In this document: one piece after another, positions 1 through 9,560 of the stretch
Numbering within the stretch: the first letter of the stretch is position 1
Layout of the letters: each line of letters opens with the position of its first letter
From: Nocardia brevicatena NBRC 12119
GTDB lineage: Bacteria > Actinomycetota > Actinomycetes > Mycobacteriales > Mycobacteriaceae
DNA length: 64,000 nt
Direction: 5' to 3'
Assembly: GCF_000308495.1 (NCBI RefSeq)
Contig: NZ_BAFU01000070.1
Span: 62,001-126,000, forward strand
Made by a program: the position numbers and the translations under genes
The notes under the pieces: model-generated
Databases searched by the model: none
What the model was told of the DNA's origin: nothing
The model's input: only the letters and a program-made list of their open reading frames with translations

Positions 1-26
1 GAGGATGTCTCCGGGGCCGCTTTTAG

Positions 27-100
27 TAGCGGGGACAGGATTCGAACCTGCGACCTCTGGGTTATGAGCCCAGCGAGCTACCGAGCTGCTCCACCCCGCG
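27..100 (-). tRNA. Initiator tRNA-fMet (CAT anticodon)
   Basis: Read on the minus strand this is a complete cloverleaf with a CAT anticodon inside a CTCATAA loop. Three consecutive G:C pairs lie next to the anticodon loop (GGG/CCC), and the first base of the acceptor stem (C1) faces T72 and does not pair. These two features mark the initiator rather than the elongator methionine tRNA. The T-loop GTTCGAATC is intact. The 3' CCA is not encoded (CTA follows the discriminator A). Confidence 0.95.
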
Positions 101-347
101 TCGGTGAACACAACATTACACACGGGTTCACGTCGATGGCAAATCTCCTGGTCACGACGCCTCTCGGCATCTTCCGCGAGGGTCGGTCGCCACCACGCCG
201 CCGGCCATGAGCGATCGAGAGGCGATCACCCGGCGCGGCGCGCGACCCGAACACCGTCCAGGGCCGGGCCCGCCGGTGCACACCGGAGGCGCCCTCGGGC
301 GAAGCGGGTGTTCGCCGATGTATTGCCGGAGTTCTGCGACGGAACTT

Positions 348-363
348 TGTGACCCGAGTCACT
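348..363. promoter_or_regulatory. CRP-like binding site upstream of rpf
   Basis: The site reads TGTGA-N6-TCACT, one base away from the TGTGA-N6-TCACA consensus of mycobacterial CRP (Rv3676). Its centre is about 50 nt upstream of the likely start point of the rpf transcript. In M. tuberculosis rpfA is a known CRP target, which supports the assignment. Binding here is inferred from sequence only. Confidence 0.6.
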
Positions 364-365
364 AT

Positions 366-401
366 TTCGGTGTGACACCGAACATATAACGGTGTTATAT
401 A
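366..401 (+). promoter_or_regulatory. Putative rpf promoter with two adjacent dyads
   Basis: A GTGACA element (372-377) lies 18 nt upstream of TATATA (396-401), a plausible sigma-A-type promoter. Two perfect 7-bp dyads overlap it: TTCGGTG/CACCGAA (366-382) and ATATAAC/GTTATAT (384-400). With the CRP-like site just upstream this gives three dyads within about 55 nt. The -35 and -10 assignment is inference. The remaining DNA from 101 to 347 shows no gene I can support. Confidence 0.45.
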
Positions 402-442
402 CAGTCGTATTGGGTAAGCAAAAAACGATAACAACCTGCTAG

Positions 443-1012
<570 letters not shown>

Positions 1013-1068
1013 CCCCGGCCGGCGCGCGGACGACCGACGCCCGCTGACCGCCGGACCGATCACACAGC

Positions 1069-1118
1069 GAACGACAGTGGCGCTGCCATCCGATCGGATG
1101 GCAGCGCCACTGTCGTTC
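1069..1118. terminator. Perfect 25-bp palindrome, bidirectional terminator
   Basis: The 50 bases are a perfect palindrome (25-bp arms, no loop bases beyond a central GATC). It sits between the convergent ends of rpf (stop 1012) and the UPF0182 gene (stop 1135). This position and strength fit a two-way transcription terminator. Confidence 0.75.
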
Positions 1119-1134
1119 ATAGCGCCGGCGTAAC

Positions 1135-4125
1135 CTACCGGCCGCCCGCGTCCTGATACGCCTTCACCGCGGCCTCGAGGTCGTCCAGGGCCTTGCCGAA
1201 GTCCTGGAAGTTACCCGAGCGCATGGCGGTGCGAACGGCCTCGATCTTGCGGTTCAGCTCGGCGGCCGCCGCGTCCCTGGCCGCGGAACCGGTCGACGGC
1301 GGAGTCGACGCCCCCTGCGCCGGAGGCGTGCTCCCCTGGGTCTCGGACGGGGCGGTCTCCCCCGCGGGCGCACTACCCGGCCTGGGCCTGGTGGCCGGGT
1401 CACCGCCGGACGGGGTGGCCAGCGACCCCGTACCCGGCATGACCTGGTTCAGCGCCTCCGCCAGGGTGGAGGCATAGCCGACCTTCACGCTGCCCGCCTC
1501 GTCGCGATAGCTGACCAGCACCCGCAGCAACTGCGGGAAGGTCGCCGTGTTGGGACCGGTATTGCGCTCGTTGTAGAACGGCTCGACATAGAGGATGCCA
1601 CCATCGGCCACGGGCAGCGTCAGCAGATTGCCGTAGCGGATCTTGTTCGAGTTCGACAGCAGAGTCTTCTCCTGTGAGACCTGCGGCGCCGTCGTCATGG
1701 TGTTCTGTGTCTGCTGCGGACCCTGGGTCTGGGTATCCGTCGGCAGCCGCAGGATGCGGAACTTGCCGTAGCCCTCCGGGTCGGAACGCACCGAGATGTA
1801 CGCCGACAGGAACTGCCGGTTGTAGCCCACCATCGCGCTGGTCAGATTGAACACCGGGCGTTCGGTCTTCGGGTCGCCCAACAGCACGTAGTACGGCGGC
1901 TGATTGGCGGTCGGGCCCTCCACCGTCGGATCCGACGGCACCGACCAGAAGGCGTTGTTGGTGAAGAACTCGCGCGGATCGTCCACGTGGTACTTCGTCA
2001 TCATCTCGCGCTGCACCTTGAACAGGTCCTCCGGATAGCGGAAGTGCGCCCGCAATTCGGGACCGATCTCGCTTTCCGGTCGAACCGCGTTCGGGAACAC
2101 GCCGCGCCACGCCTTCAGCACCGGGTCGGTGGGATCCACCTCGTACAGGGTCACCGTGCCGTCATAGGCGTCGACGGTGGCCTTCACCGAGTTGCGGATA
2201 TAGCCGACCTCCTTACGCGGCAGCAACCGGCCGGTCCGCTGGTCGATACTGTCCTCGACCGCGCCCTCCAGCGAGGTCATCTGCGAGTACGGGTAGTGGT
2301 CCAGCGTGGTGTAGGCGTCCACGATCCAGACGATGCGGCCCTTGACCACGGCCGGATAGGCGTTGCCGTCCGCGGTCAACCAGGGCGCGACCTTCTGCAC
2401 CCGCTCCCGGGGGGAGCGATTGAACAGGATCTTGGAGTTGTCACCGATGGCCGAGGAGAACAGGATGTTGCGTTCGGCGTACTTGGCCGCGAAAGCGAGC
2501 CGGTTGAACCAGTTGCCGATCGGCACGCCACCGGCGCCGGTGTAGGTGTACTGCGCAACATCGGAGTCGTATTCGCGCGGCGGCTGTCCATCGACCGAGC
2601 CCACGATGGCGTAGTCGGGGTTGGACTGTGAGATCAGCTCACCGTAGTAGATACGCGGCTGGTCGACCCCGATCTGCTGCCGGTCCTTGGGCGTGAACAG
2701 ATCGCTGACCATGAAGATCGGGTAACCGGAGTCGCTGCTGCCGCCCGCCTCGGTGGGGTTCTCCGACTGCGGCCGGTTCACCCGGTTGGCCGGAGCGGCG
2801 ACGAACCCGTTGCCGTGCGTGTAGACGGTGTGCTTGTTGATCCAGTCGGTCTGGTTACCGGTGAGCGAGGCCGGGGACAGTTCCCGGGCGCCGACAATGA
2901 AGTCCTGGATCTGGCCGTTGAGCTCGTAGCGGTCGATATCCAACTGCTCCGGGAAGCCGTAGAAGTTCTTCAGCTGGCGCAACTGGGTGAACGTCGGGGA
3001 GAGAATGTTCGGATCGAGCAGCCGGGCATTGGCGATGGTGGCGTGGTCGGCCGGGACATCCCTCGGGTCCTTGCTGCTCTCACCCTGGTAGTCGATGTAC
3101 TCGATCTTGTCCGGGGTGATGCCGTAGGCGTGCCGGGTGGCGGCGATATTCCGCTCGATGTACTCGCGCTCCTTCTGCGCGGCGTTCGGGCGCACCGAGA
3201 ACTGCTCCACCACCAGCGGCCACACCGCGCCGACCAGCACCGACGAGAGCACCAGCAGGGCCGCCGCCATAGCGGGCACACGCAGATCGCGCAGCACGAT
3301 ACCGGCGAAGAAGGCCAGCGCACAGATAACCGCGATGGCCAACAGGATCAACTTGGCCGGCAGTACCGCGTTGATATCGGTATACGAACCGCCGTTGAAG
3401 GTGGGCTCCTTACGGCTGCTCATCAGCAGTTCGTACCGGTCGAACCAGTACGCGACGGCCTTCAGCAGGACGAACAGCCCGGCCAGCACGGCGAGTTGGA
3501 TCCGGGCCGGAGTGGTGAGAACGCCTTCCTTACCGGTCAGCCGCAGACCACCGAAGACGTAATGCGTCACCAGATTCGCGAAGAAGGCGATCACCACGGC
3601 GACGAACAGCCAGTTCAGCACCATCCGATAGAACGGCAGGTCAAAGGCGTAGAACCCGACGTCGAGGTTGAACTGGGGATCCCGCTGCCCGAACGAACCG
3701 CCGTGCAGGAACAGCTGCACGGTGACCCATCCGGCCTGGGCGACCAGACCGGACAGCACCCCTACCAGCACCGGAATACCCAGGCCGAACAGTCTCAGCC
3801 GGGCCATCACCGTGGTGCGGTAGCGGGCGATGGGGTCGTTGGGTCCCGCGGTGGGTACGAATACCGGCCGAGTCCGGTAGGCCAGCAGCAGCGCCGCCCA
3901 GACCACGCCCCCCACCAGCAGTGCCACGACCAGGAAGGTCAGGACTCGGGTCCACAGCACGGTCAGATAGACCTCGCGGAATCCGACCTCACCGAACCAC
4001 AGCCAGTTGGTGTACGTATCGACGAACCGGGGTCCCACTAGCAGTAGGGCCGCCAGCGCGACGGCCAGCACCAGCAGCAGGCGGCTGCGTCGGGACAGCG
4101 ATGGTAAGCCGGTGGGGGGCCGCAT
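1135..4125 (-). CDS. UPF0182 family large membrane protein
   Basis: With the start at MRPPTGLPSLSRRSR the product is 996 residues, the size expected for UPF0182 proteins (Rv3193c is about 990). About seven hydrophobic segments fall in the first 330 residues. A long extracytoplasmic region follows, and the C-terminal tail is Pro/Ser/Thr-rich with a final charged helix. An upstream in-frame start would add a basic, non-conserved 67-residue extension, so the internal ATG is preferred. The biochemical role of the family is not established. It converges with rpf. Confidence 0.88.
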   Translation of the reverse strand: MRPPTGLPSLSRRSRLLLVLAVALAALLLVGPRFVDTYTNWLWFGEVGFREVYLTVLWTRVLTFLVVALLVGGVVWAALLLAYRTRPVFVPTAGPNDPIARYRTTVMARLRLFGLGIPVLVGVLSGLVAQAGWVTVQLFLHGGSFGQRDPQFNLDVGFYAFDLPFYRMVLNWLFVAVVIAFFANLVTHYVFGGLRLTGKEGVLTTPARIQLAVLAGLFVLLKAVAYWFDRYELLMSSRKEPTFNGGSYTDINAVLPAKLILLAIAVICALAFFAGIVLRDLRVPAMAAALLVLSSVLVGAVWPLVVEQFSVRPNAAQKEREYIERNIAATRHAYGITPDKIEYIDYQGESSKDPRDVPADHATIANARLLDPNILSPTFTQLRQLKNFYGFPEQLDIDRYELNGQIQDFIVGARELSPASLTGNQTDWINKHTVYTHGNGFVAAPANRVNRPQSENPTEAGGSSDSGYPIFMVSDLFTPKDRQQIGVDQPRIYYGELISQSNPDYAIVGSVDGQPPREYDSDVAQYTYTGAGGVPIGNWFNRLAFAAKYAERNILFSSAIGDNSKILFNRSPRERVQKVAPWLTADGNAYPAVVKGRIVWIVDAYTTLDHYPYSQMTSLEGAVEDSIDQRTGRLLPRKEVGYIRNSVKATVDAYDGTVTLYEVDPTDPVLKAWRGVFPNAVRPESEIGPELRAHFRYPEDLFKVQREMMTKYHVDDPREFFTNNAFWSVPSDPTVEGPTANQPPYYVLLGDPKTERPVFNLTSAMVGYNRQFLSAYISVRSDPEGYGKFRILRLPTDTQTQGPQQTQNTMTTAPQVSQEKTLLSNSNKIRYGNLLTLPVADGGILYVEPFYNERNTGPNTATFPQLLRVLVSYRDEAGSVKVGYASTLAEALNQVMPGTGSLATPSGGDPATRPRPGSAPAGETAPSETQGSTPPAQGASTPPSTGSAARDAAAAELNRKIEAVRTAMRSGNFQDFGKALDDLEAAVKAYQDAGGR

Positions 4126-4313
4126 GCCCACGATGCCACTCTCCAGGGTCCTGGCGACGCCGGGACCGGTGGTCTCACCGGACCGGCGCCGCAGTCCGTA
4201 ACTTTTGCGGTCGGTCCGTGTGGACCGTCTGCACGCCACTCTAGTGAAATCGGACACCGAAGCCGGCGCAGGGTTGGAGCGGTGTTCGATCACGCCACCC
4301 GGCGGCGGCGCTG

Positions 4314-4409
4314 TCGGGGCCCTCACGACCCCGACTATTCACCTCTCTCCGCGAATCCGCCGATGCGAATCCACCCCGGCCGGTCCGGACTCGGGGCGGG
4401 CTCCGCCCA
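4314..4409. repeat. Interspersed repeat family 2, copy 1
   Basis: About 96 nt lying between the divergent UPF0182 and PPA1309 genes match 59,448-59,541 over their whole length with scattered substitutions and two single-base length changes. Shared landmarks are a TCGGGG...CCCCG(A) hairpin at the left, the block TCCGCGAATCCGCCGA in the middle, and GGGGCGGG at the right. In the minus-strand reading both copies would encode FASADSRRE, which shows the match but not a protein. Confidence 0.7.
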
Positions 4410-4438
4410 CACGTTTTCACGGATGCGAGGATGGACGG

Positions 4439-5023
4439 GTGAGTTCCGATCTGCATGCCGAAGTTGTCCTCGCACACTCCGTCCGGGAGGTGGCGGAATT
4501 CGTGGACGCCGAGGGCTGGGGCTCGGCCCCGCAGATGTTCGCGCTGGTGCCGACAGCGGAGCTGATCGCCGTCGAACCGGGGCTCATCGACCAGGTCGAC
4601 ACGGCCGACGAGTTCACCCCGGTGGCGCAAGAACTGCCCGAGGAGGTGTCCGCCGGATCGGTGGCCCTGGACGAGTTCCTGGCCACCACCAGCTGGCCGC
4701 CCACGGTGGCCGGGTGCGTACTGGTCCAGGAGATCGTGGTCCTGCCGCCGGACGCGGAGGACGACCTCGACGCGGCACTCACCCCGCTGCTGGCCGATAC
4801 GGCGGCCGCGGACGCCGCCGGGCGGGCGGCGGCGCAGGCGCATCCGCGGCGGCGGGACGCCCGCCTGTTCGCCGCCGCGCTGCGCTCGGGGAAGACCCTG
4901 TGCCTGCTACAGCTGCGTCCGGAAGCGGACGAGGACGGTGATCTGGAGCTGCGCACCCACCCCGATCTCGCGCCTAACCTGGTCGAGGCACTGCGCCATA
5001 CCCTGGACCAGCCGGCCGGCTAA
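4439..5023 (+). CDS. PPA1309 family protein
   Basis: Encodes 194 acidic residues beginning VSSDLHAEVVLAHSVREVAEFVDAEGW. The segments PQMFALVPTAELI, SWPPTVAGCVLVQEIVVLPP and the late GKTLCLLQLRP are typical of the PPA1309 family of actinobacteria. It is predicted cytosolic, with no signal peptide or membrane segment. I know of no proven function. The GTG start gives the family length, and an upstream reading runs through interspersed repeat family 2. It is transcribed divergently from UPF0182. Confidence 0.8.
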   Translation: MSSDLHAEVVLAHSVREVAEFVDAEGWGSAPQMFALVPTAELIAVEPGLIDQVDTADEFTPVAQELPEEVSAGSVALDEFLATTSWPPTVAGCVLVQEIVVLPPDAEDDLDAALTPLLADTAAADAAGRAAAQAHPRRRDARLFAAALRSGKTLCLLQLRPEADEDGDLELRTHPDLAPNLVEALRHTLDQPAG

Positions 5024-5113
5024 TCCCGGCGCGGGCTTATAACAGGCCGCGGTGGGCGCAGCGGTACGACCCGGACCACCGCGGACACCGCACCCGGCCC
5101 ACCGTCTACATCC

Positions 5114-5220
5114 GACACGACCCGACCCGCCAGGGACACAACAGCCGCGACGAGTCGGCGCACCGGCAATACCCGGCACGACCCGACCCCCACGCGCACA
5201 GCACGCGGCACGAGTCGGCG
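5114..5220. repeat. Two imperfect ~47-nt direct repeats
   Basis: CACGACCCGACCC followed about 25 nt later by CGAGTCGGCG occurs twice with a 60-61 nt period (5114-5160 and 5175-5220), with substitutions and one indel. It lies in the 290-nt gap between two convergent genes (stops at 5023 and 5314). I see no gene in that gap. Confidence 0.55.
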
Positions 5221-5313
5221 TGCCGTGTACGCGACGCGCACCGCCCGACCGACAATGCCCGTGCCGCACGCTCCGGCACTCGCGACACGGTCGGCCGGGT
5301 GCCCGGCACGGCC

Positions 5314-6345
5314 TCAGCCGGCGGCGCAGCTCGGTGCCGCCCGCCCGGCCTCGATATCGTTCAGCGACTGCACCGCACCGGCGAGATTCTCCACCTTCAC
5401 CAGCTGCAACCCCTCGGGGATGCGCTGCCGGGCCTCGTTGCAGTTGGCCGCGGGGACGAGGAAGACCTCCGCCCCCGCCTCCCGCGCGGCCATCATCTTG
5501 TACTGGATCCCACCGATCGGACCGACCTCGCCGTCGTCGTCGATGCTGCCGGTACCGGCGACGAACCGGCCACCGTCCAGTTCCCCGGGGGTGAGCTTGT
5601 CGATCAACGCCAGACTGAACATCAGCCCAGCCGACGGGCCGCCGATATCGGCGAGATTGAAGGCGACACGCATGGGCGGGCGGGCGCCTTCGGCCGGGAT
5701 CACGCCCATATACCCCTTGGCGGGATCATCGGGACGGGAAGCGAGCGTGACGGTGGCCGTCTGCTCGGTGTTGTCCCGACGGAACACCACGGTCAGCGGG
5801 CTGCCCGGCGCCTGTCCGGACACCGCGGCCACCACATCCTGGGACGTGGTCACCGGGGTGCCGTTGACGGCGACGAATTCGTCGCCGGGATGGAGCACGT
5901 CCTTGGCCGGACCGTTCTCGGTCACCTCACGCACCAGCACCGCCGTGGGCAGGTTCAGGTGACGCAGCGCCGCGACCTCGGCATTGCTTTCGGAGTTCTC
6001 GAACTCCTGCTGGTTGGACTGATCGATTTCCTCCCGCGACACGCCGGGCGGGTACACCTCGGCCCGGGGTACCAGTCCGTGTCGACCGCTGATCCAGAAA
6101 CCGAGGGCCTCGAAGATGGTGAGCCCGTCGCGCACCGCGACGGTGGTCATGTTCAGATTGCCGGTCGTCGGATCGACCTCGGTGCCGGAGACCTCGACGA
6201 CCTTCTTGCCCTCCACCTCCCCCAGGGTGTTGAAGGTGGGCCCGGGTCCGAGGGCGACGAACGGCACGCTGAACGTGCTGCCGACAACACCGAGGATGAG
6301 TACCGGGATCAGCGCGGCCAGCAGTGTGAGGATCCGACGATTCAC
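5314..6345 (-). CDS. YlbL-type Lon-like PDZ protease, membrane-anchored
   Basis: The product has 343 residues: one N-terminal membrane anchor (about 5-27), a PDZ domain (about 125-205), and a C-terminal Lon-type (S16) proteolytic domain. The catalytic serine is seen in GGPSAG (Ser238) and the lysine in QYKMMAAREAGA (Lys283), the Ser-Lys dyad of Lon proteases. No AAA+ ATPase is present, as in the YlbL family (Rv3194c). The protease domain is expected outside the membrane. Function in actinobacteria is poorly defined, with quality control of membrane or secreted proteins the usual suggestion. Confidence 0.9.
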   Translation of the reverse strand: MNRRILTLLAALIPVLILGVVGSTFSVPFVALGPGPTFNTLGEVEGKKVVEVSGTEVDPTTGNLNMTTVAVRDGLTIFEALGFWISGRHGLVPRAEVYPPGVSREEIDQSNQQEFENSESNAEVAALRHLNLPTAVLVREVTENGPAKDVLHPGDEFVAVNGTPVTTSQDVVAAVSGQAPGSPLTVVFRRDNTEQTATVTLASRPDDPAKGYMGVIPAEGARPPMRVAFNLADIGGPSAGLMFSLALIDKLTPGELDGGRFVAGTGSIDDDGEVGPIGGIQYKMMAAREAGAEVFLVPAANCNEARQRIPEGLQLVKVENLAGAVQSLNDIEAGRAAPSCAAG

Positions 6346-6445
6346 CCGGCCAACAGTAGCGACCGACGGCGCCGACGCACGTCAGTGGCGTGCCCCGGCG
6401 CGTACGGTGTCGAGTGGACAGTGGCTTCGTGCGGTCCGAACGGCC

Positions 6446-6703
6446 TCAGGCCAGACTGGTGAGTGCCTTCTTGACCTCGGCCAACGACGGATTGGTCGCG
6501 GTCGAACCGTCGCGGAATTCGACGGTGGGGACCACGTGGTTGCCGCCGTTGACGCTGCCGACGAACTCCGCCGAGGCGGGGTCCTGCTCGATATCGATCT
6601 CGGCATAGCTGATCCCGGCCTCCTGCAGCTGGGTCTTCAGCCTGCGGCAGTAGCCGCACCAGGTGGTCGAGTACATGATCAGGTCAGGTGTCGCATCGGT
6701 CAC
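6446..6703 (-). CDS. mrx1: Mycoredoxin (Mrx1-type)
   Basis: An 85-residue glutaredoxin-fold protein with the mycoredoxin active site W-C-G-Y-C (Cys16 and Cys19). VPTVEF carries the cis-Pro and NPS...LAEVKKAL forms the C-terminal helix. Mycoredoxins reduce protein-mycothiol mixed disulfides using mycothiol and mycothione reductase in the cytosol. Length matches Rv3198A. The GTG start is the only one giving this length. It lies beside uvrD2 as in mycobacteria and is read divergently from it. Confidence 0.93.
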   Translation of the reverse strand: MTDATPDLIMYSTTWCGYCRRLKTQLQEAGISYAEIDIEQDPASAEFVGSVNGGNHVVPTVEFRDGSTATNPSLAEVKKALTSLA

Positions 6704-6777
6704 GCAGGAAGCAACACCGGTGATGGCGTTCCTGTTCCGTTGCCCGGCTGTGACAGCGAACTCGGCGCGTTTTATGG

Positions 6778-6795
6778 GAACGCATTCGTGCGTTC
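6778..6795. promoter_or_regulatory. Dyad between mrx1 and uvrD2
   Basis: GAACGCA and TGCGTTC form a perfect 7-bp inverted repeat around TTCG in the 124-nt divergent gap. It resembles a loose operator, but the spacing does not match the mycobacterial LexA box (GAAC-N4-GTTC). Regulator unknown. Confidence 0.3.
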
Positions 6796-6827
6796 GCTCG
6801 GTGTGGGTGGTGTCGGCGGTCGCTGTC

Positions 6828-8981
6828 ATGATGGTGGCCGTGCCCGCACTCGACCTCACCGCCCTGGATCCCGAGCAGGCGGCCGCCGTCCGCGCGCCCC
6901 GCGGACCGGTGTGTGTGCTCGCCGGGGCGGGCACAGGCAAGACCAGGACCATCACCCATCGCATCGCGTATCTGGTGTCGGCCGGGCAGGTGCGCGCCGA
7001 CCAGGTCTTGGCCGTCACGTTCACTGCGCGCGCGGCGGGTGAACTGCGCGGCCGGCTGCGCGCACTCGGCCTCGGCGGTGCGGCGCATACGGTGCAGGCC
7101 CGCACCTTTCACGCCGCGGCACTGCGGCAGCTGAGGTATTTCTGGCCGCAGGTGGTCGGCGAGGTGCCGTGGCGGGTGCTCGACAGCAAGTTCGCGGTGG
7201 TCGCCAAGGCCGCGGATCGGATCGGTATGGGAAGTGCCACCGAAGACGTGCGCGATCTGCTGGGCGAGATCGAATGGGCCAAATCCTCGCTGGTGGCGCC
7301 CGAGGACTACCTCGCGGCGGTCACGGCACGACGGCGCGACACCCCTGGGGACGCGGCGCGGATCGCGGAGGTCTACGAGGCCTACGAAGCACTCAAGACC
7401 ACCCCCGAGGGCCTGCTGTTGGACTTCGACGACCTGCTACTGCACACCGCCGCCGCATTGGAGGACTATCCGGCCGTCGCCGACGAATTCCGCGGGCGCT
7501 ACCGCAGTTTCGTCGTCGACGAATACCAGGACGTCACCCCGTTGCAGCAGCGGGTGCTCAACGCCTGGCTGGGCGATCGCGATGATCTCACCGTCGTCGG
7601 CGACGCCAATCAGACGATCTACTCGTTCACCGGCGCCACACCCCGCTACCTGCTCGATTTCTCCCGGCGCTTCCCGGACTCCACCGTCGTACGGCTGGAA
7701 CGCGACTACCGGTCCACGCCGCAGGTGGTATCGCTGGCCAACCGGGTGATTGGGATGGCCACGGGCCGGATCGCCGGTACCAGGCTGCAATTGATCGGTC
7801 AGCGTGCGGACGGCCCAGAGCCGGAATTCGCCGAGTACCCCGATGTCACCGCCGAGGCCGCGGCCGTGGCCCGCGCCATCGGGAAACTGATCGCCGACGG
7901 GGTCGCGGCAGCGGAGATCGCGGTGCTGTACCGGATCAACGCCCAGTCCGAAGCCTATGAGCAGGCACTGACCGAACAAGGGATCCCGTATCAGGTGCGC
8001 GGCGGAGAGGGGTTCTTCGCCCGGCCGGAGGTGCGCCAGGCCGTCCAGCAACTACACCGCACCGCCGCCCGCGACGATCTACCGGACCCGTCCCGCACCG
8101 GAGCGGCTCTGATCACCCTGATGCGCGCCGCACTCGCCCCGCTCGGCCTCACCACCGCCGAGCCCACGGGGACGCAGGCCCGGGAACGGTGGTCCTCGCT
8201 GACCGCGCTGGTGCGGTTGACCGAGGAACTCGTCGAACACGAACCGGGGCTGGACCTGTCCGGTCTGCTGCGGGAACTCACCGCCCGGGCCGAGTCCCGG
8301 CATCCGCCGACCGTACAGGGGGTGACCCTGGCCTCACTACACGCGGCCAAGGGCCTGGAATGGGACGCGGTGTTCCTGGTCGGCCTCGCCGACGGCACGC
8401 TGCCGATCGCGTATGTGCTGGCCGATGACGGTTCGGTCGCCGATCCGGCCGCGCTGGAAGAGGAACGTCGGCTGCTCTACGTGGGGGTGACCCGGGCCCG
8501 GGTGCATCTGCGGCTGTCCTGGGCGCTGTCCCGCGGAGCGGGCGACCGGCGCACTCGCAGACGTTCCCGCTTTCTGGCCGGACTGGTACCGGAGGATTCA
8601 CCGGCCTCGCGGATCGCGGCCGCTTCGCCACGTCCGGCGGGCGATCGGGTCCGTCCGACCTGCCGGATCTGCGCGAAACCACTGATCGGCACCTACGCGA
8701 CCATGCTCGGGCGGTGCCGCCGATGTCCGGCGGAACTCGACGAGGAACTGCTGGCGACACTGCGTGAGTGGCGAGACGAGAAAGCGGCCGAACAGCGGGT
8801 GCGGGAGTTCAGCGTGTTCACCGACACCACCCTCACCGCGATCGCCGAACAACTCCCCGTCGACGACAATGCGCTGGCTGCCATTCCCGGGATCGGGCCA
8901 CGCAAGATCGAACAGTACGGCGCCCAAGTGCTGGCGATCGTTGCCTCCCGGATCCGGGCGACAATACGAAACCGCAGGTAG
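6828..8981 (+). CDS. uvrD2: ATP-dependent DNA helicase UvrD2
   Basis: The 717-residue superfamily 1A helicase begins [17 protein letters not shown]. Walker A is AGAGTGKT (Lys38), motif II is VVDEYQD, and later motifs include [13 protein letters not shown] and [13 protein letters not shown]. The tetracysteine motif C-x2-C...C-x2-C (CRICAKPL...GRCRRCP) and a C-terminal HRDC domain (about 640-710) identify UvrD2 rather than UvrD1. UvrD2 is essential in M. tuberculosis and unwinds 3'-tailed DNA. The ATG at 6828 was chosen because homologous sequence begins just after it. The gene ends one base before the whiB7 promoter. Confidence 0.94.
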   Translation: MMVAVPALDLTALDPEQAAAVRAPRGPVCVLAGAGTGKTRTITHRIAYLVSAGQVRADQVLAVTFTARAAGELRGRLRALGLGGAAHTVQARTFHAAALRQLRYFWPQVVGEVPWRVLDSKFAVVAKAADRIGMGSATEDVRDLLGEIEWAKSSLVAPEDYLAAVTARRRDTPGDAARIAEVYEAYEALKTTPEGLLLDFDDLLLHTAAALEDYPAVADEFRGRYRSFVVDEYQDVTPLQQRVLNAWLGDRDDLTVVGDANQTIYSFTGATPRYLLDFSRRFPDSTVVRLERDYRSTPQVVSLANRVIGMATGRIAGTRLQLIGQRADGPEPEFAEYPDVTAEAAAVARAIGKLIADGVAAAEIAVLYRINAQSEAYEQALTEQGIPYQVRGGEGFFARPEVRQAVQQLHRTAARDDLPDPSRTGAALITLMRAALAPLGLTTAEPTGTQARERWSSLTALVRLTEELVEHEPGLDLSGLLRELTARAESRHPPTVQGVTLASLHAAKGLEWDAVFLVGLADGTLPIAYVLADDGSVADPAALEEERRLLYVGVTRARVHLRLSWALSRGAGDRRTRRRSRFLAGLVPEDSPASRIAAASPRPAGDRVRPTCRICAKPLIGTYATMLGRCRRCPAELDEELLATLREWRDEKAAEQRVREFSVFTDTTLTAIAEQLPVDDNALAAIPGIGPRKIEQYGAQVLAIVASRIRATIRNRR

Positions 8982-9018
8982 AAAATAGGTTGTCGAGTTG
9001 TCGGCAACCGCCTATGGT
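8982..9018 (+). promoter_or_regulatory. whiB7 promoter with AT-rich WhiB7 element
   Basis: AAAATA (8982-8987) lies two bases before TTGTCG (-35, 8990-8995), followed after exactly 17 nt by TATGGT (-10, 9013-9018). An AT-rich block immediately upstream of the -35 hexamer is the element bound by the WhiB7 AT-hook at its own promoter in mycobacteria, so autoactivation is likely. The start point would be near 9025, giving a leader of over 500 nt. Confidence 0.65.
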
Positions 9019-9093
9019 GGAAAACGCGCTCGGGAGGGCACTTCTACGCGCACAGTTCAACTACTGATTACGAGTATCGGAGGGAGGCGGACG

Positions 9094-9423
9094 ATGAACG
9101 GCAGCACGGCTATCCACGCGATGTGCGGTGTCTTGCACCTGCCCGTGTCGGCTGCTTCCCGGGGGGTCCTCGCCATGCAGGGGACCGGTCTGTCCCGCAC
9201 CGGATTCGGTGAGCCCACGGGCAAAGCTGCCTTTGTTGCCCAGGTGTATGCACCCATCGCACTGCAGGACAAGCCCAACGCGGACTGGCATCCCACCTTT
9301 GCCCCGGCAACGGTCGGAATTTCCTCCGTCGAGAGTGCCGACGTGGCCCTCGACCCGGCGGAACGCCTCCGCAATGCCGACCAAGCGACCGTGAACAGGC
9401 GGCCCAGATGCCGACCTAGGTAG
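9094..9423 (+). CDS. Upstream ORF in the whiB7 leader
   Basis: A 109-residue reading frame lies wholly inside the predicted whiB7 leader, with GGAGGGAGG just upstream of the ATG. I recognise no domain, signal peptide or membrane segment. It is rich in Ala, Arg and Pro and ends RRPRCRPR. Its stop codon lies 17 nt before the attenuator stem. Mycobacterial whiB7 leaders also contain a translated upstream ORF that governs readthrough, so the likely job is sensing ribosome stalling rather than making a working protein. The start could be at a later Met. Confidence 0.55.
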   Translation: MNGSTAIHAMCGVLHLPVSAASRGVLAMQGTGLSRTGFGEPTGKAAFVAQVYAPIALQDKPNADWHPTFAPATVGISSVESADVALDPAERLRNADQATVNRRPRCRPR

Positions 9424-9439
9424 GGAGATATCCCACCTC

Positions 9440-9477
9440 CTGGCCACGGATCGCCCCGAAAGCGAAACCGTGGCCAG
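9440..9477 (+). terminator. whiB7 leader attenuator
   Basis: CTGGCCACGG (9440-9449) and CCGTGGCCAG (9468-9477) form a perfect 10-bp stem followed by AATTGTTCTT, an intrinsic-terminator-like structure ahead of whiB7. A competing helix is possible: CGTGGCC inside the upstream ORF (9342-9348) is complementary to the left arm GGCCACG (9442-9448). This would prevent the terminator. Confidence 0.65.
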
Positions 9478-9560
9478 AATTGTTCTTCCGGCCTTCAGCC
9501 ACCCGGCACCGGTTTCGCGGAACGACACCGAACCGCTGCAACGAGCTGAAGGAGAACGAC

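Noticed and set aside
2815-4041. 408-codon plus-strand frame inside UPF0182
   Set aside because: Composition is His/Gln/Arg-rich antisense of a conserved membrane protein and has no family features.
6778-6795. LexA box upstream of uvrD2
   Set aside because: GAAC and GTTC are 10 nt apart rather than 4, so it does not fit the mycobacterial LexA consensus.
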